Source: Chrysoperla carnea (taxonomy: Eukaryota > Arthropoda > Insecta > Neuroptera > Chrysopidae). Taken from it: 64,000 nt of DNA. The stretch is taken from positions 21,114,640 to 21,178,639 of the forward strand of contig NC_058342.1 of the NCBI RefSeq assembly GCF_905475395.1. The letters run 5' to 3'. The notes under the pieces were generated by a model. That model ran no database searches, had not been told where the DNA came from, and saw nothing but the letters and a program-made list of their open reading frames with translations. A program made the translations under genes and the position numbers. Positions 45,625 through 57,246 of the stretch are shown piece by piece. Every line of letters starts with the position of its first letter. Position 1 is the stretch's first letter.

Positions 45625-47015
45625 TATAAACCTATAATTTTAACAAATGTCTAATTTTCTTGGACTAGTTCATTAATCTAGAAGTAGAAGATTCATGGAA
45701 TTAATTCAACAATGGATGGTGGAATGCATATTTTATTTTTTTATTGTAAAAATTTTCACTTGAATCACAGCCTAACAAAACTTGAATTCATAATTATAAA
45801 AATTTTTTTTTTAGTAATGACCATACTTTTAATATTCATCTTTATGATTTTTATTAGAGATTATAATACACGAGCATGCGCGTTACAATCTCGCAATACA
45901 AATTTTATATGTAAATAGAATGAATTAAAAATTATTTAATTATTTAATTATCAATTATAATAATAAATGATATATTAATTAAATAGTATACTTTGATGTA
46001 TTTTTTTATTAAAATTACCTGGGAATTTGAATTATATTCCATTATTTAATGTTGTAAATCCACAATCAAAGTCCCAAAAACATTTGTTTTTTTGTAATAA
46101 TTCAAATATGAGCAACATTTTTTTTTTATTAAAAAGTTAATTGTCTTGTAGTTTCAAAGTCTTTATTAATTATAGATAGCGAGTTGGTAGTCTCTGAATG
46201 TAGTGTTGCCAGATCTCCCGTTAAAACGGTAGATCTACCGTGTTTTGATCGTAACACCGTTTTTCCCGTAATCTACAGTTTTTTTATTATTTAGGTGGCG
46301 CATTTATAATAATGAAGAATCATACTAAGCTATTATCTTTCGCATCTAGATGGATATTTTGAATTTAATTAGAAACAATTTATTCTGTAAAAATTCGAGT
46401 AGAAATACAGAGTCTACTTTGTTTTTATCGAGTCTACATTCACAAATGTTGTATATCAGACAGAACCACATTTTTCCGTATGATTTCCAATCTCCCTAAT
46501 GATAATAGGGATGTCTAGTCCTCCGTTAAAATATTAGGCAAATATGCATGACATAAACGAGCTGTCAAAACCCCGAGACCAGGCTTTGTAGATTAAGCCA
46601 GAACCAGACTTTTCCATATAATTTTCAACCCTTCAAATCGGTACTAGAATTTGCTATCCACTGCAAAAGTTTGCAACTTTGGCGTGGGGATTGCGAGCTC
46701 CAGGACCATTCGTGGGGGGTTAACATTTCGTAGAAAAGTATGCTTCTGGTCGAATTAGTCATACTGAATTCAGGCATTTGGCAGCTCGTTTAGATCATGC
46801 ATCATTTTTTACAATGATTCCCGGGATCATTTTCCGCGAACGATACTAAAATTGACTGAGTTCTTCAGAATCTTAACCAGGTTTTCTAGGTGGATCAACA
46901 CCCTGGTGTAGAAATAATTTGAGAGTAAAACGTACGAAGACAATTTCAAAAATTTGTTAAAAAATATTAATATATATTTTATGTTGATGAATTTAAGAAT
47001 ACAAATTAAAAGAGA
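45625..47015. other. Intergenic DNA between mariner and the epimerase gene
   Basis: The 16-bp perfect palindrome acggtagatctaccgt lies at 46226-46241, just after 'agtgttgccagatctcccg', which resembles a DNA-transposon end. No gene is seen. Confidence 0.45.
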
Positions 47016-47021
47016 AATTAA

Positions 47022-47573
47022 TTATTGATTGTATGCCATGTATGCTAATTTAGCGGCAGCCGCGGCTGCGGCCGCATTTGTTGAAGCATTCTCATAACTA
47101 CTAGCTTGTGTTGTTGTCGTTAAATTATGTACAATATTATCAGCGGTTGTATCTGATAGCGTTGGCCATGGAGTGGTGAACCATGGCGATGGTAAAGATG
47201 GTAGAGACGGAGACGATGGGGGCCACATTGGATGTGTGTGCGACTGTGTTGTTGGTAAACCAAATGTTGTACCAAATCCACTGCTATTTACATTATTTGA
47301 AGCGGCGGCTGCGGCGGCTGCAGCTGCTGCGGCAGCGGCAACTAACGAATTATTTGAGTGCATCATGTTGTTTGAATGATGGCTACTAGTACTGTGTGTA
47401 CCATGAGCACTGTGCGTACTATTGTGATGCGCTTGTGCTGCGGCCGCTTGTAACATTGAGTTATGATGATGGTGGTAATTATTAAAAGGCAAATTTATTG
47501 ATGCACTTGATGATGCAGTGGAACGTCTTGAATTTGATGATGGGACAGTCGAATCTGAGCCCCCAACTTCTAC
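47022..47573 (-). CDS. In-frame Ala/His-rich extension after the epimerase stop (readthrough candidate or unknown exon)
   Basis: Directly after the epimerase TGA (47576-47574), the same frame stays open for 183 codons to TAA at 47024-47022. It starts VEVGGSDSTVPSSNSRRST, then comes a NNYHHHHN patch and short Ala runs. A His/Ser/Asn stretch and an Ala run of about 14 follow. Next is a PMWPPSSPSLPSLPSPW proline/tryptophan segment, a second Ala run, and KLAYMAYNQ at the end. Alanine codons are mixed (GCA, GCC, GCT, GCG) and local GC is far above the surroundings, so it looks like selected protein. The style is that of a developmental transcription factor tail, but I recognise no family. It could be a C-terminal readthrough extension, or the last exon of another gene using an AG at 47574-47573. 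Confidence 0.55.
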   Translation of the reverse strand, partial: VEVGGSDSTVPSSNSRRSTASSSASINLPFNNYHHHHNSMLQAAAAQAHHNSTHSAHGTHSTSSHHSNNMMHSNNSLVAAAAAAAAAAAAASNNVNSSGFGTTFGLPTTQSHTHPMWPPSSPSLPSLPSPWFTTPWPTLSDTTADNIVHNLTTTTQASSYENASTNAAAAAAAAKLAYMAYNQ

Positions 47574-47582
47574 TCACATTAC
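47574..47582 (-). CDS. Epimerase exon 5: Val-Met-stop
   Basis: The acceptor 'tttattttcttag' precedes GTA ATG TGA at 47582-47574. Joined in phase 0 to exon 4, it gives ...ILQVM and a stop, which fits the hydrophobic ending usual for this family. Only six coding bases come before the stop, so the match rests on acceptor quality, phase and family length. The 183-codon frame after the TGA is listed separately. Confidence 0.7.
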   Translation of the reverse strand, partial: VM

Positions 47583-50500
47583 CTAAGAAAATAAACACAT
47601 TCTAAATAAAATCCAAACTAGTCAAATCGACGTGAAGTCAATTGATTTGAGTCAGAAAATTTATGATTCAAATTTATTGATTATTTTTACCCGACTGCGC
47701 GACGTAGAAAATTGGTAATGTTATTTAAATAGAATTGAAAACAAGTGAAAACAAACAATTGACTGAGTGATGTTTACGGAAAAATGTTTCAAACAAAAGT
47801 TGTTCATTTTTTTAAGGAACATTTTATACATGTAAACTTTCTGTCTGTAAGGGCTTACAAAATTACAAGTCCAGTAGTTTACATAGCGACTTAAAGAGTC
47901 GGGACCCAGTAAAATCTAGACCGACTTAAATCTTTCCAATAGTGGATTTCGGCTGTTAAAGTCGCTAAATAAACTACTGGATTTGTTTTATCTTTTCTAA
48001 ACACTTCTAGAAGACTAAGAACTAAAGAACTAAGAAGCTAAAAAGTCGATTTTTTTACATTTTCCTCGAAAATAATTTTACTATATTTTTAAAATAGTCA
48101 AAAATATAGTCAGTCAGTTGGTTTTCTAATCAAATATTCGATCAAAACCACTCGATAATCGTCAAATACGTTGATATCAAAATTTTAGCCTAAAAAAGTG
48201 ATTTATTTTTTTAAAACACCGACTTAGAAATAATCGTTAATTTTGTCAATATAAAATTTTCATCAAAATAACGAATTTTTTTTTTTTAGCGCTTATGTCC
48301 ATAAAACGTCGAGGTTTAGGAAAAAATGTCGATAAGAATAGTTCAAAATATAACATTCAATTGATTTTTCTACATCCTCATACCAACAGTTTGCTCGCCG
48401 CCCCGTAAAAATCGGAGTTGTAGTTTTAATTTCCTTAACTAAATACGTCGGATAAAAAAAAGTCAGAGGTCAAAAATGTTAACAAAATATATCGTTTAAA
48501 ACTAACGACGACCATTTATCCTCGACCGTTCAATTGTTATTAGCAAATAAAGATAATTATTAATAAAACATTTTACCTGTAGTATCTGACTCGCTTCAAA
48601 AGCTGTGCCGGGTAATAAAACAACTGGACTCGAAACATGTCCAGATTCAACACACACCATATTTGGATATTCATCATCACCAAAATCAATCATTTCTTTC
48701 GCTTTCTCGGACCATGGATTCCAGATAACTGTATCTGGGAAATTATATTTCTGTATACGCATTTTTCGCCCACTTACCACATTTGTAATAATATGCTCTT
48801 GTGGCGTATTCTGATAAATACGATCTGTATACTCGCAAACAGTAACCGCATCTCGTGCCTCCTGATATACAGCGCCATCTTGTACTTTATCCACGTATGT
48901 ACACGCATGTAATCCAGTTATTTGACATCGTCTAACATCCGGTACCTTAAAATATGTGTGCAACAACATGTTGAAACGGAATGTTAAATCTTTGCTAGGA
49001 TTGTATACGCCAATGTTAAAATGTAACTCTTTTTCACGTAATATTAATCGGTATGTTAATCGGAAATTATAGTTCCACATTGATCGTGTAAAATCGTTAT
49101 CCATTATCGAGAATATTGCTTCCACGTCGCCACTTGGTAAACGCTCTGGTGGTTTTTCGAGATTCCATCGCATAATACGTGCGAAACCATGTTGTGGTCC
49201 AAATGTCCATTGTCCAAATTGTGCTAAAACATACGTTTATTATAAAAGACGATATTTATTTATGTATGAGAAATGAGATACTTACGAAATACAAACGGAA
49301 TTCCTCCACGAATAGCTTTTTTACCGTCAAAAACGGCTTGTTTACTGAAAATATAATAACTTATTATAATTTTATAATAACAAGCTATAGCAGCAAATCC
49401 TTTCAAGCCTTTCTACCAAAATTTATCCAGAGGAAAATAGAAACAAAAATATTTACGTTTTTTCAGTCCAGTTGCTTTATCAAGATCAATAAGATAGATT
49501 CTCTTGTGAGAAAAGGAATAAGACAACCTTTTACATACAAAACTGCTTTAGAAATTCCTAAAACAGTCTCCATACACCGGTAAACACTAGCAATAATAAA
49601 TAAATATTCTACGTCATACTCTCTAAAGGCTTAGATTGCGAAGATATTGATTCAGAATACATCGAAAAGATTCAGTTTAAATTCAATATCAAGAAGTGAC
49701 AAAATTACTGACGGCAATCAATCATTATCATGAACCCAAACATTTTAAACCTGATACCCTTCAGGTTTCTGCAGTTGCAAATAACATGTATGGAGGTTTC
49801 ATTGACCTTCATGCAGGCCGTACAATTCATCCGAGGTCCCCATGTTATGAAGGTGGTAGCTCCATCGATAGTGTTCTGTCAAGAATCTTACCACTCTATT
49901 CAACTGGAGTTATACACATATATTGCGCAGGCCCTGTGCAAAGTTCCAGTAATCAAGATGGGTTTGTCGTTGCCATTCCTTGATTCAGTTAATTACGAAA
50001 CATCTTGCTATGGGAATGACAGACTTAGGTGAAAAAGGCATTGTAGACGACCGCTCTCGTGCCAACGAGTCCGCTACTTCGGTTCCTTTAACGCCAGAAA
50101 GAGACGGTACCCTGATTAATTTAACTGTGTTATATAGTGCCGGGTGGTTCAGTTTCTCGATTGGAATCTTCAGGCCTCAAGGATCCTAAGTGCGGCCTGA
50201 CTATCTGAGAAGATGCTGATATGTGCTCCAGTGCAAGCTTTCATGTTACAAATCTGGGCACCTTACTTCAGATTCCTTTGATCTAAATCCATAAACTCTC
50301 GCACCAGATAGATCTCCAGCCCTTGACCCATCCTTATAAAGATATAATCCGGGAGGGGATGAAAAGTAGGTAGGTACCCTATATACCCTAAATTTGCTAA
50401 AGATTACCCTAAATTTGCGATCAGAATAAACAGTCAAGTAGAGAAATGTGTGGAAATAATCTAAAAAGGAAAGCACCTATAACCAAAATTTTTCGGTGTG

Positions 50501-51224
50501 ATTATTTTGCGCGTACTTGTGTACGACATATTTAACTCATGGATTACACGGTGAACGCCCGTGTTCACTATTAATTACAAACTTTGGACTTAACTTATGA
50601 TACATTCATGTATAAATGGATTAAGGACATAAAGAATTAAAATTAAATAAAATTCAGCAACAAATAGTAATCCGAAAATAAAAATTTCAACCAGACAAAA
50701 AATACAAAGAAAAAACAAACAAAAGAACTCACCTGACAAATAATTGTTCCTGATTATTAACTCTCCACGACACAACAGTTGCACCTGTTTCCCAGAAAAA
50801 ACATAAAACAAAATCAAAATATGCACTTTTTTTTTACATACTAAATTCAAAAAAACCTATTCAAAAAAAAAACATCGTTTTTATCGGCGCCTACTATACC
50901 AACATAGTACACAAGCACTGCTGGTGAACACCAGCGCACCGAACCGATGCAATGTACATAACAACCGACATTGTATCATAACATAACCCATTCAAAAAAA
51001 ATAGCATGAAAATATTTTAGATTTGTAACTACATAACAGAATATTTAAAACACTATTTTACAATAAAACGATCGATTGTTTTCATATTAATTTATATATG
51101 AATTAATAATATTGAATCAATCAAACATTTTAATATAAATTTTAATATATTTACCATGTAAATTTATGGTGCAAGTTGTGTTATTCCCTCTGTCTAAAAC
51201 TACAACACTTGTAGCAGCAGCCAT
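47574..51224 (-). CDS. Glucose-6-phosphate 1-epimerase-like, five exons
   Basis: The aldose-epimerase (YeaD/YMR099c-type) enzyme interconverts alpha and beta anomers of hexose 6-phosphates in the cytosol. Exons: 51155-51224, 50733-50784, 49286-49344, 48577-49223 and 47574-47582. They total 837 nt, or 278 residues, near the usual family length. The joined protein runs from MAAATSVVVLDRG through VVSWRVN, AIRGGIPFVFPQFGQW and GPQHGFARIMRW to LLHTYFKVPDVRRC, TVIWNPW, DFGDDEYPNMVCVESGHVS and PGTAFEASQILQVM. The histidines in PQHGFAR and LLHTYF and the glutamate in VCVESGH match the catalytic set. Phases 1,2,1,0 all fit. Intron 3 is only 62 bp. Upstream 51230-51300 is TA-rich with no clear Inr. Confidence 0.92.
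47760..47870 (-). repeat. Family A fragment in epimerase intron 4
   Basis: It contains 'gtgatgtttacggaaaaatg' and 'caaacaaaagttgttcattt' in reverse orientation. The rest of the intron (47880-48570) shows nothing recognisable. Confidence 0.6.
48577..49223 (-). CDS. Epimerase exon 4 (catalytic core)
   Basis: It encodes PQFGQWTFGPQHGFARIMRW, the first catalytic His loop. LLHTYFKV with the second His follows, then TVIWNPWSEKAKEMIDFGDD and NMVCVESGHVSSPVVLLPG with the conserved Glu, ending EASQILQ. The donor CAG|GTAAAATG at 48576 is in phase 0. The frame running on to 48502 reads into the intron. Confidence 0.94.
49286..49344 (-). CDS. Epimerase exon 3
   Basis: A 59-nt exon encoding KQAVFDGKKAIRGGIPFVF, the first substrate-loop motif. 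The acceptor is ttttcag and the donor is GTAAGT at 49285. It is separated by only 62 bp from exon 4. Confidence 0.9.
49720..50200 (-). pseudogene. LINE 3' fragment, family L2, in epimerase intron 2
   Basis: On the minus strand it reads GVKGTEVADSLARERS, the RNase H 'G(N)EADxLA' segment, then IPIARCFVIN and IKEWQRQTHLDY. Downstream strings match the plus-strand copies at 58290 and 60735 ('tgtatggaggttt', 'cctgaaggg'). Stops show decay. It sits in the transcribed orientation of the host gene. Confidence 0.65.
50733..50784 (-). CDS. Epimerase exon 2
   Basis: A 52-nt exon encoding ATVVSWRVNNQEQLFV and two bases of serine. The acceptor is gaaacag before 50784 and the donor is GTGAGT at 50732. The segment corresponds to the family's early A-x-V-x-S-W strand. 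Confidence 0.87.
51155..51224 (-). CDS. Epimerase exon 1 (start codon)
   Basis: ATG at 51224, with A at -3 and G at +4, opens MAAATSVVVLDRGNNTTCTI, then NLH plus one base. The donor is GTAAAT at 51154. The next exon completes the glycine of LHGATVVSW. Confidence 0.88.
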
Positions 51225-51229
51225 ATTTA

Positions 51230-52050
51230 TTTATTATATATATACATATATATTATTATATACTTTTATATATGTATGTGTATATAATGTAGATATATAC
51301 TTTTTGTATTATGTAGAGGGTAATTAGTCTTGTACTTTGGTAGCTTTGTAGAATGTAGTCACTTGTGACTTGATTTTGATTCGTTCATTAAAATACCTAT
51401 ATCAAATAGATGATACAGATCAAATGATTTAGAAGAGGTCTAGTCCGTATATCATATCTAATATTCTCAATTATAATGCATCAAAAACGAACTTTTTTAT
51501 GAAAGATAACCGAAGACGAACATTGTTATCGTATTTTTTTTTAATTTCAATGCAATGAGAAATTTAATATAAAAAGATTTTACTTTTTACATTCCGCAAA
51601 AATAAAAACGCAACACTTTTTATTTCGTTAAAAATACATAATATATGTAGGCATGTAGCTTTGTTATTCTTGGTACTTTTGGACTCTGTTAGCAGACCCC
51701 GATCTAGGAGGATGGGGCCAGCAACCAACCGGAGCGGTAAATCCTTTAAATATAATATACCGTAATCTCCGGTAATCGGGACTCAATAAAACCAGGGCTA
51801 TTCCGAAAACTGGAATTGTATGGAAAAATTCATTATAATTTATAAATTAAATAAAACACGATTGGAATCTATGTATTCAACCGAAACTGTACATATAATA
51901 CATATCCCCTGTATACAGGGTGCTTTTTTAAGTTGGTATCTGCTTGAAACTTGAAAAATGGTGTGTAATTTTCAAGCTCACTCTCCTCCATAACTGGCAA
52001 TCGATAGATTGACACTTTAAATTAGAAAGAATTGTCATTGATTAAAAAAG
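51230..52050. other. Intergenic DNA upstream of the epimerase gene
   Basis: TA-rich 51230-51300, then mixed AT sequence. A GC-richer patch lies at 51690-51790. No gene or convincing promoter is seen. Confidence 0.4.
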
Positions 52051-52059
52051 TAACATTTT

Positions 52060-52640
52060 TTGTTCGAAACATTTTTTTGCAAACCGTGCACTTTAGGCAA
52101 AAACGAACTGAAAAGTTTTACCCAAAATTATTTTTTAGTATCAAAATTGTTATTTCGTATAATTGTTCATGCGAAATCTAGACACTCTTCGGAAAAATTT
52201 TGCAATAATTCCATTAAAGGTGATTCGTTTTACAAAAATCATTTTTGTTCAAATTGAATTAATGAACAAACGCACAAAAAACTAGATTTTTTCTATCAAT
52301 TACTGTGTTAGCCATTCGGTCACAAAAGATGTTTGCGTATTTATAAAGAACAACTTCCTAATTTAAAGCGTTCATCTAATGTTTGTCAATTATGAATCAG
52401 AGTGAGATTTTAATTTAACCTGAAAACTTAGATCGAACTCGATGCCGGTGTAAGATATGTCTCCTTGAAACTAATATTTTTCGTTTGAAGCGTAATCCTC
52501 GATTTAGTTTATTTATCGAGTTTCAAGCATATATTAACTTAAAAAAGACATTCTGTATATGGTATGAGCGTAAAGGGCGGCAAATATTATTTTTCCCCGG
52601 AGCGGCTTAATAGTAACAGAGCTCGGACCCCGTCTGTTAA
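52060..52640 (+). repeat. Dispersed repeat family B, copy 2
   Basis: It aligns with 2455-2862. 'gatgtttgcgtatttataaa', 'ttatgaatcagagtgag', 'tagatcgaactcgatgccgg' and 'tttatcgagtttcaagcata' are shared, with scattered changes. The copy extends further left, with 'cgaaacatttttttgcaaac'. The frame 52564-52794 spans its right end and is unrecognised. Confidence 0.7.
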
Positions 52641-52799
52641 GGTTCATTTTAAGGGTAAAGAAGTGAAATTGAAATGCGCTAATCCAAAAATGGTAAAATC
52701 AAGACCATTTGTAAAAAAAAAAAGAGTGTGTGAGTACTTATGTACGCACGTGAGCAATAATATTCCTTTAACGCAATTAAAAAATAGTTTTTAATTGCA

Positions 52800-53870
52800 T
52801 GTGAATAATTAATTTACGATAAAATAATAAAAAGGTAGGAGTGGGATAGTCCAGACGCGTTGATAAAGCTCAAATTAATTTTCAAAAATTAAATATATAG
52901 TCCAGTGTAGTTACGTAAATCGAAGAGGGGTGACCCAAAAGTTTGTAACACTAGATTTTTGTATTCATTCTTTCAATAGGGGGATGTTTGAAGACGAATT
53001 ACATCTGATTTTGCTTATTCAGGAAATTAACCCTTTCGCTGCCATCTTGGAATTGCCTGCGTTTTATCTTCAAACCTATACGATAGATAGAACACGCTAA
53101 GATTGATAGAAAAAAAGTTATTCGTGTTAAAAGTCAAATGGTATTGAATTTCCGTACTGTCGAATTAAGCAATGTCTCCCGAGCAACTCCCCAGAGAACT
53201 CTCTAGACAAGTCTCCGAAGCCCTTAGGCAATGTGAAAATCAGACGGCAACGTGATTTTTTTTTAGTAAGTAACTTGGCGTACCCTTGTGTGCGGCCCTT
53301 CTTATAATTTTTGGCCTTTTTGTCCTTTATTCTTCGTCAATTCTTCTCCTACACATTTATCTTTTTCTCTTCTGCACCTAAGAGTAAATTGGAGTAGTGC
53401 TCCTTGAAGTTTCGTTTTTGCCCTTAAAATTTACCCTTATAGAGCCCAAGAGGACCAAGATCAAAGGATAACAAATTTATTACCTGCAAATATTGTGTAT
53501 TTTTTAACAAAAAGTGTCGTGTTTTTATTTTCGCAGTAAATAATAAATATTTTTTTAATTTTATTTTATATCATCTACTATATTATTGAAGGTCAAAATT
53601 CTAAATTATCCGCCATTTATAGTCGTACCGGGCCGCCGGTTGAGTATAGGCTTGCCTTTAAGAATTAAAATTGCATTAAAAAATAAATGTTATTTCTTGA
53701 TTCGTCTAAATGTCCTAAATAGAGTTGCTAACTGAAAGGAAATCGGGAGAAAATAAATGAAATCAATCTAATTATATGACCGACTCCATTACTTTACGAT
53801 ATTTTTATCGGGGACTTGTACATAAAGTACGCAAAAATTTGAAATTGACTGAGTTAATTGTTCAAATATC
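52800..53870. other. Intergenic DNA, no recognised gene
   Basis: Short frames only. The text around 52930-53050 and 53270-53460 is less AT-rich but gives no recognisable protein. Confidence 0.45.
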
Positions 53871-53877
53871 CTGTATA

Positions 53878-54015
53878 GAAAGCTTCCAGACGGACGGACA
53901 GATAGACAACGCCTATACCAAAATTTTTTTCGTAGCATCAATATTTTTAAGCGTTACAAACTTGGTTACTTAACTTAGTATACCTTGATATACATTACAT
54001 ATATACAGTGCATAA
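53878..54015 (-). repeat. Dispersed repeat family A, partial copy
   Basis: It contains 'gacggacggacagatagaca', 'cctataccaaaattttttt', 'agcgttacaaacttgg' and the 'cttgatatacattacatata' end. Confidence 0.7.
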
Positions 54016-54744
54016 TAAAAATATGTAATTTGTTGTATCACCTATATGGGCATTGTGAAGCGTTTGTGTATTCTGTATACACAAACAGGTTACATATAAT
54101 TAAAGTCACTCACATATAACAGGTGTGACGATGTTGCTTGCGTCCTAGATCGATATCTAGAGGAGCTAGGTGCGTGTTTCGGCTTCTGTGTAAGTTTTTC
54201 GTTTCTATTTGTTCATAAAATACGAAATGTGCGTTTTTCATTGAAGTGGACCGTCTCATCCTCATATATGTGGTATAATGATTTGAGGTAGAAAAAGTTA
54301 TTAACAGTATCACGTTCGCCGGACTTGGACTTGGACATTTTTTATGTTTTGTTTACTCAGTTTTTCCATAATTAAATATTCTTCAAATAATTTAAAATCA
54401 AAGCTACTCAAAACTGTTCCAATTTATCTGAATATGAAAGAAATAATCAAGAAATGTTTTTATTTACTGAATTCTGGAGGATTTATGTTGATATCTAGAG
54501 TCAGGAGAAACTACACGATTTCTGGAGTCTTCCGAGCAAATCTGGAGAGATGGTAACCCTAATTCTAAATAAAAGGATTTGAAAAAAAAAAAATTTTTAA
54601 TAATCAACGAAATGATTTTTATTAACAAGAACGAATAATGATGATTGATTACATATTTTTTAACTTTTTATAGAAAAATATGGATGACCTAACAGATAAA
54701 TTTAAAACAAAAATTTCATAAACAATGAATATAGATACATAAAG

Positions 54745-54860
54745 TACAGTCAAACCTAATTAAAGAGTTCGTCATGTCTTACAATACTCTCTTTTTTAAA
54801 TGGCACAAAATTTCTAACTCAAGTATATTTCTTAAAGTATTTTAACGAGGTTTGACTGTA
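54745..54860. mobile_element. Short pogo/Tigger-like MITE, about 116 bp
   Basis: It begins TACAGTCAAACCTAATTAAA and ends with the reverse complement 'gaggtttgactgta'. The ends match the element in NAPRT intron 2. TA lies at both borders. Confidence 0.7.
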
Positions 54861-55269
54861 ATAAACAAAAATGATAATTATTTTTATCAATAATAATACT
54901 GATTTGATGTTAAGTATAATTATTTACTAATTATTTTTTAAAATGATAATGAGATTTCCTTTTTTTATGAGCAAATTAATGAGATTTCACTGATTTTATC
55001 AAAATAAAAAAGAGTGACTAAGTTACAGTCTGATCAAATGACGCGTATCATCGGGGTGCGATTGAATTAATTTTACAAAATATCCTGTCTTTTCCATGAT
55101 TATAACAAATTTATGATTTGAAAAGTTCCTCTATTCGAAAAATGTGGGGTGTTTCATTTTCGAATAGGCTACCATTTTGATGTTTGCTACTAGAACGTCC
55201 TGTATTTTGGCATGTGGAAATTAAAGAACTTATCGGTCAACGAAAATGACGAAATATTTAATATTTGAA

Positions 55270-55641
55270 CGATTTGGCAATCGAATAATATCTCATAAAG
55301 CAGATTTTACTTGATTGGATAGATTTTGCGATTTAACGCTTGTTGACTTTTTTCTTTGGAGTTATTTCAAGCAAAAGATCTACTCTAATGATCCTCAAAC
55401 CAAAGATGATTCGAAACTATATATTAATAATGGCATTCAAGAAAAAAGTGTGGAAATGGCTCCAAATATTATACAAAATTTTGGTAACATCTTAAATAGA
55501 AGATCCTTTATTCACACACGTTCATCCATGGAATATTTCGTCAGATTTGTTAATCGAGATGTTTTCACTTGTCACTTGTCCACAATACTAGTACAAAACA
55601 CCAAAAACGTGACACATTTAAAAATAACAGAAAAAATATAA
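55270..55641 (+). pseudogene. mariner/Tc1-like transposase C-terminal relic
   Basis: The plus strand reads RFGNRIISHKADFT, one TGA at 55312-55314, then LDRFCDLTLVDFFLWSYFKQ and KIYSNDPQTKDDS. A diverged C-terminal part follows to a stop at about 55641. The pattern D-L-T-x-x-D-F-F-L-W-x-Y-x-K is the third-catalytic-residue block of a common insect mariner-related transposase. The upstream catalytic domain is absent. No terminal repeats were identified. Confidence 0.7.
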
Positions 55642-56604
55642 CACCCTACACTAAATTCTCTTTGCATCATATTCTGATACGAAAATATTTTCTAATATGA
55701 AAACGGACAAGATATCGACTTAGAGTACTTTTTACCATTTTCCTGGTCCTTTGAAAGTTATAGACTGTTTCCCAATTCGATTGAAGTCGACTTGCTACTT
55801 ATAGGTTTTACCCATATTGAAGGTTGATAGAAACTGTACAAAGTGATTTTGAATTCACAATCGAAAACTGTTGAAAATAGTACATAAATAGGTTCCGATG
55901 TCTCGACATCCTTTCAATAATGCTTCGGCGTCCACTTAATAATTTCATTCTAGTGATGTCTATAGCGACGATTATTTAATTTGACCAGACTCATACATCG
56001 ACTCTAATATAAACTTATTATTTAATATAACAACAATAAAAAAAAAAAAAAGAAACGGTTTGCATAAAAGTAGAATATCCAACATTTTCAAAAAATCTCA
56101 ACCTCCTTAGAATTTCAGTTTGTTCTGCTAAATAATGGTTATTCAAAACTGGTATTCCATCACAGCCAGTAAAATTTTTTTAACTATCGCATTACGTACC
56201 GTTAAACTATGTGGCACAAGGAGTAAGAATTGTCAAATGCCATCAAAAGAAAAATCCATTCGATCAAAATTTTGTTTACTAAAAACTCAACATAGGTATT
56301 GGAAAATGGTACAAAAAGCAATCTTAGAAATTTCATTTTTTATCGAACGATTTTCTATATATCGAACTTAAAAATTTGGTAATGAGGTTTTAAAACAAAC
56401 CGAGATAAGATTACGATTTCTATGATGATAAAAAATAAGACTGGTATCAAAATATTTTTTTATCTGTTTTACACACAGCACAAAGCAAAATTTTATAATA
56501 TTTAGCTTGGATTTCGACATGTAGTAAAGGATGAGAATTTCCATTTAAAGAAAATATTAACGCGCCCGGTTATTCAACGCAATAATTAAGAGAAAAATAG
56601 TCGT

Positions 56605-57246
56605 GTTAAGAAAAAATTCTTTGGAAAAACATCTATGTGTAGAAAGGAAGTTAATTTAAAAAAATCGAAAAGGAGCAAATAACCGGTTTTTCGCAAAAAA
56701 AGGCTGAAAAAGAATTTTAATAAAAAAAGAAAAAATAGGGGGTTCTAAAAACGAAATAATAAGACTAGCTGAAGTTAAATCCGTTCAAAACTCCGTTAAA
56801 ACGGTTTTCGCTGATCGCGAAAAAATCACGTTTTTCGTCGACATTTTCTTGGCTTGAATGACTTGCAGACAATCCGTTTGAGGCTCAAATTGCAGCTTTT
56901 TTTTACGTCATGCATCTTTGAGATTAATAATTATGCTGTAGAGCAATTCTTAACGAAGAAAAGTATTTTATTTTTTAAATTTTTTCGTAGAATGCTTCGT
57001 TACCCATCACGCACGGCATTTCCGAAGTACTAATTTTTGTCGTTTTCGCAAATTGTGCAGAAACTTTAAATTTATTTGCGAAGAAAATTTTTTTCAAAAA
57101 TATACCATTAAAAGCTACATTGTAAGTCCTGGGCGGATTTCCTACGAGTCCATGCAAGCCGACCGACACCTTTCCGTTTTTTAAAATTAACTTCCTACAC
57201 TACGATTGTTTCCAAAGTATTTTTTCTTAAAAACTACTATGTTTCA
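56605..57246. mobile_element. DNA element with long terminal inverted repeats, about 640 bp
   Basis: The left end (about 56605-56670) and right end (about 57170-57246) are reverse complements over about 65 bp. They share 'aagaaaaaattctttgg' against 'ccaaagtattttttctt', and 'ggaagttaattt' against 'aaattaacttcc'. The interior has a GC-richer core and a small frame (56975-57169) that I cannot assign. Part of the end, 'tttttcttaaaaactacta', recurs at 63270-63290. Confidence 0.6.

Noticed and set aside
47173..47389. Two plus-strand frames over the alanine-run region
   Set aside because: They are antisense shadows of the minus-strand Ala/His frame. The minus-strand reading has biased, sensible composition and fits a splice acceptor.
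48605..49583. Plus-strand frames opposite the epimerase exons
   Set aside because: Antisense to well-supported exons, with no recognisable protein.
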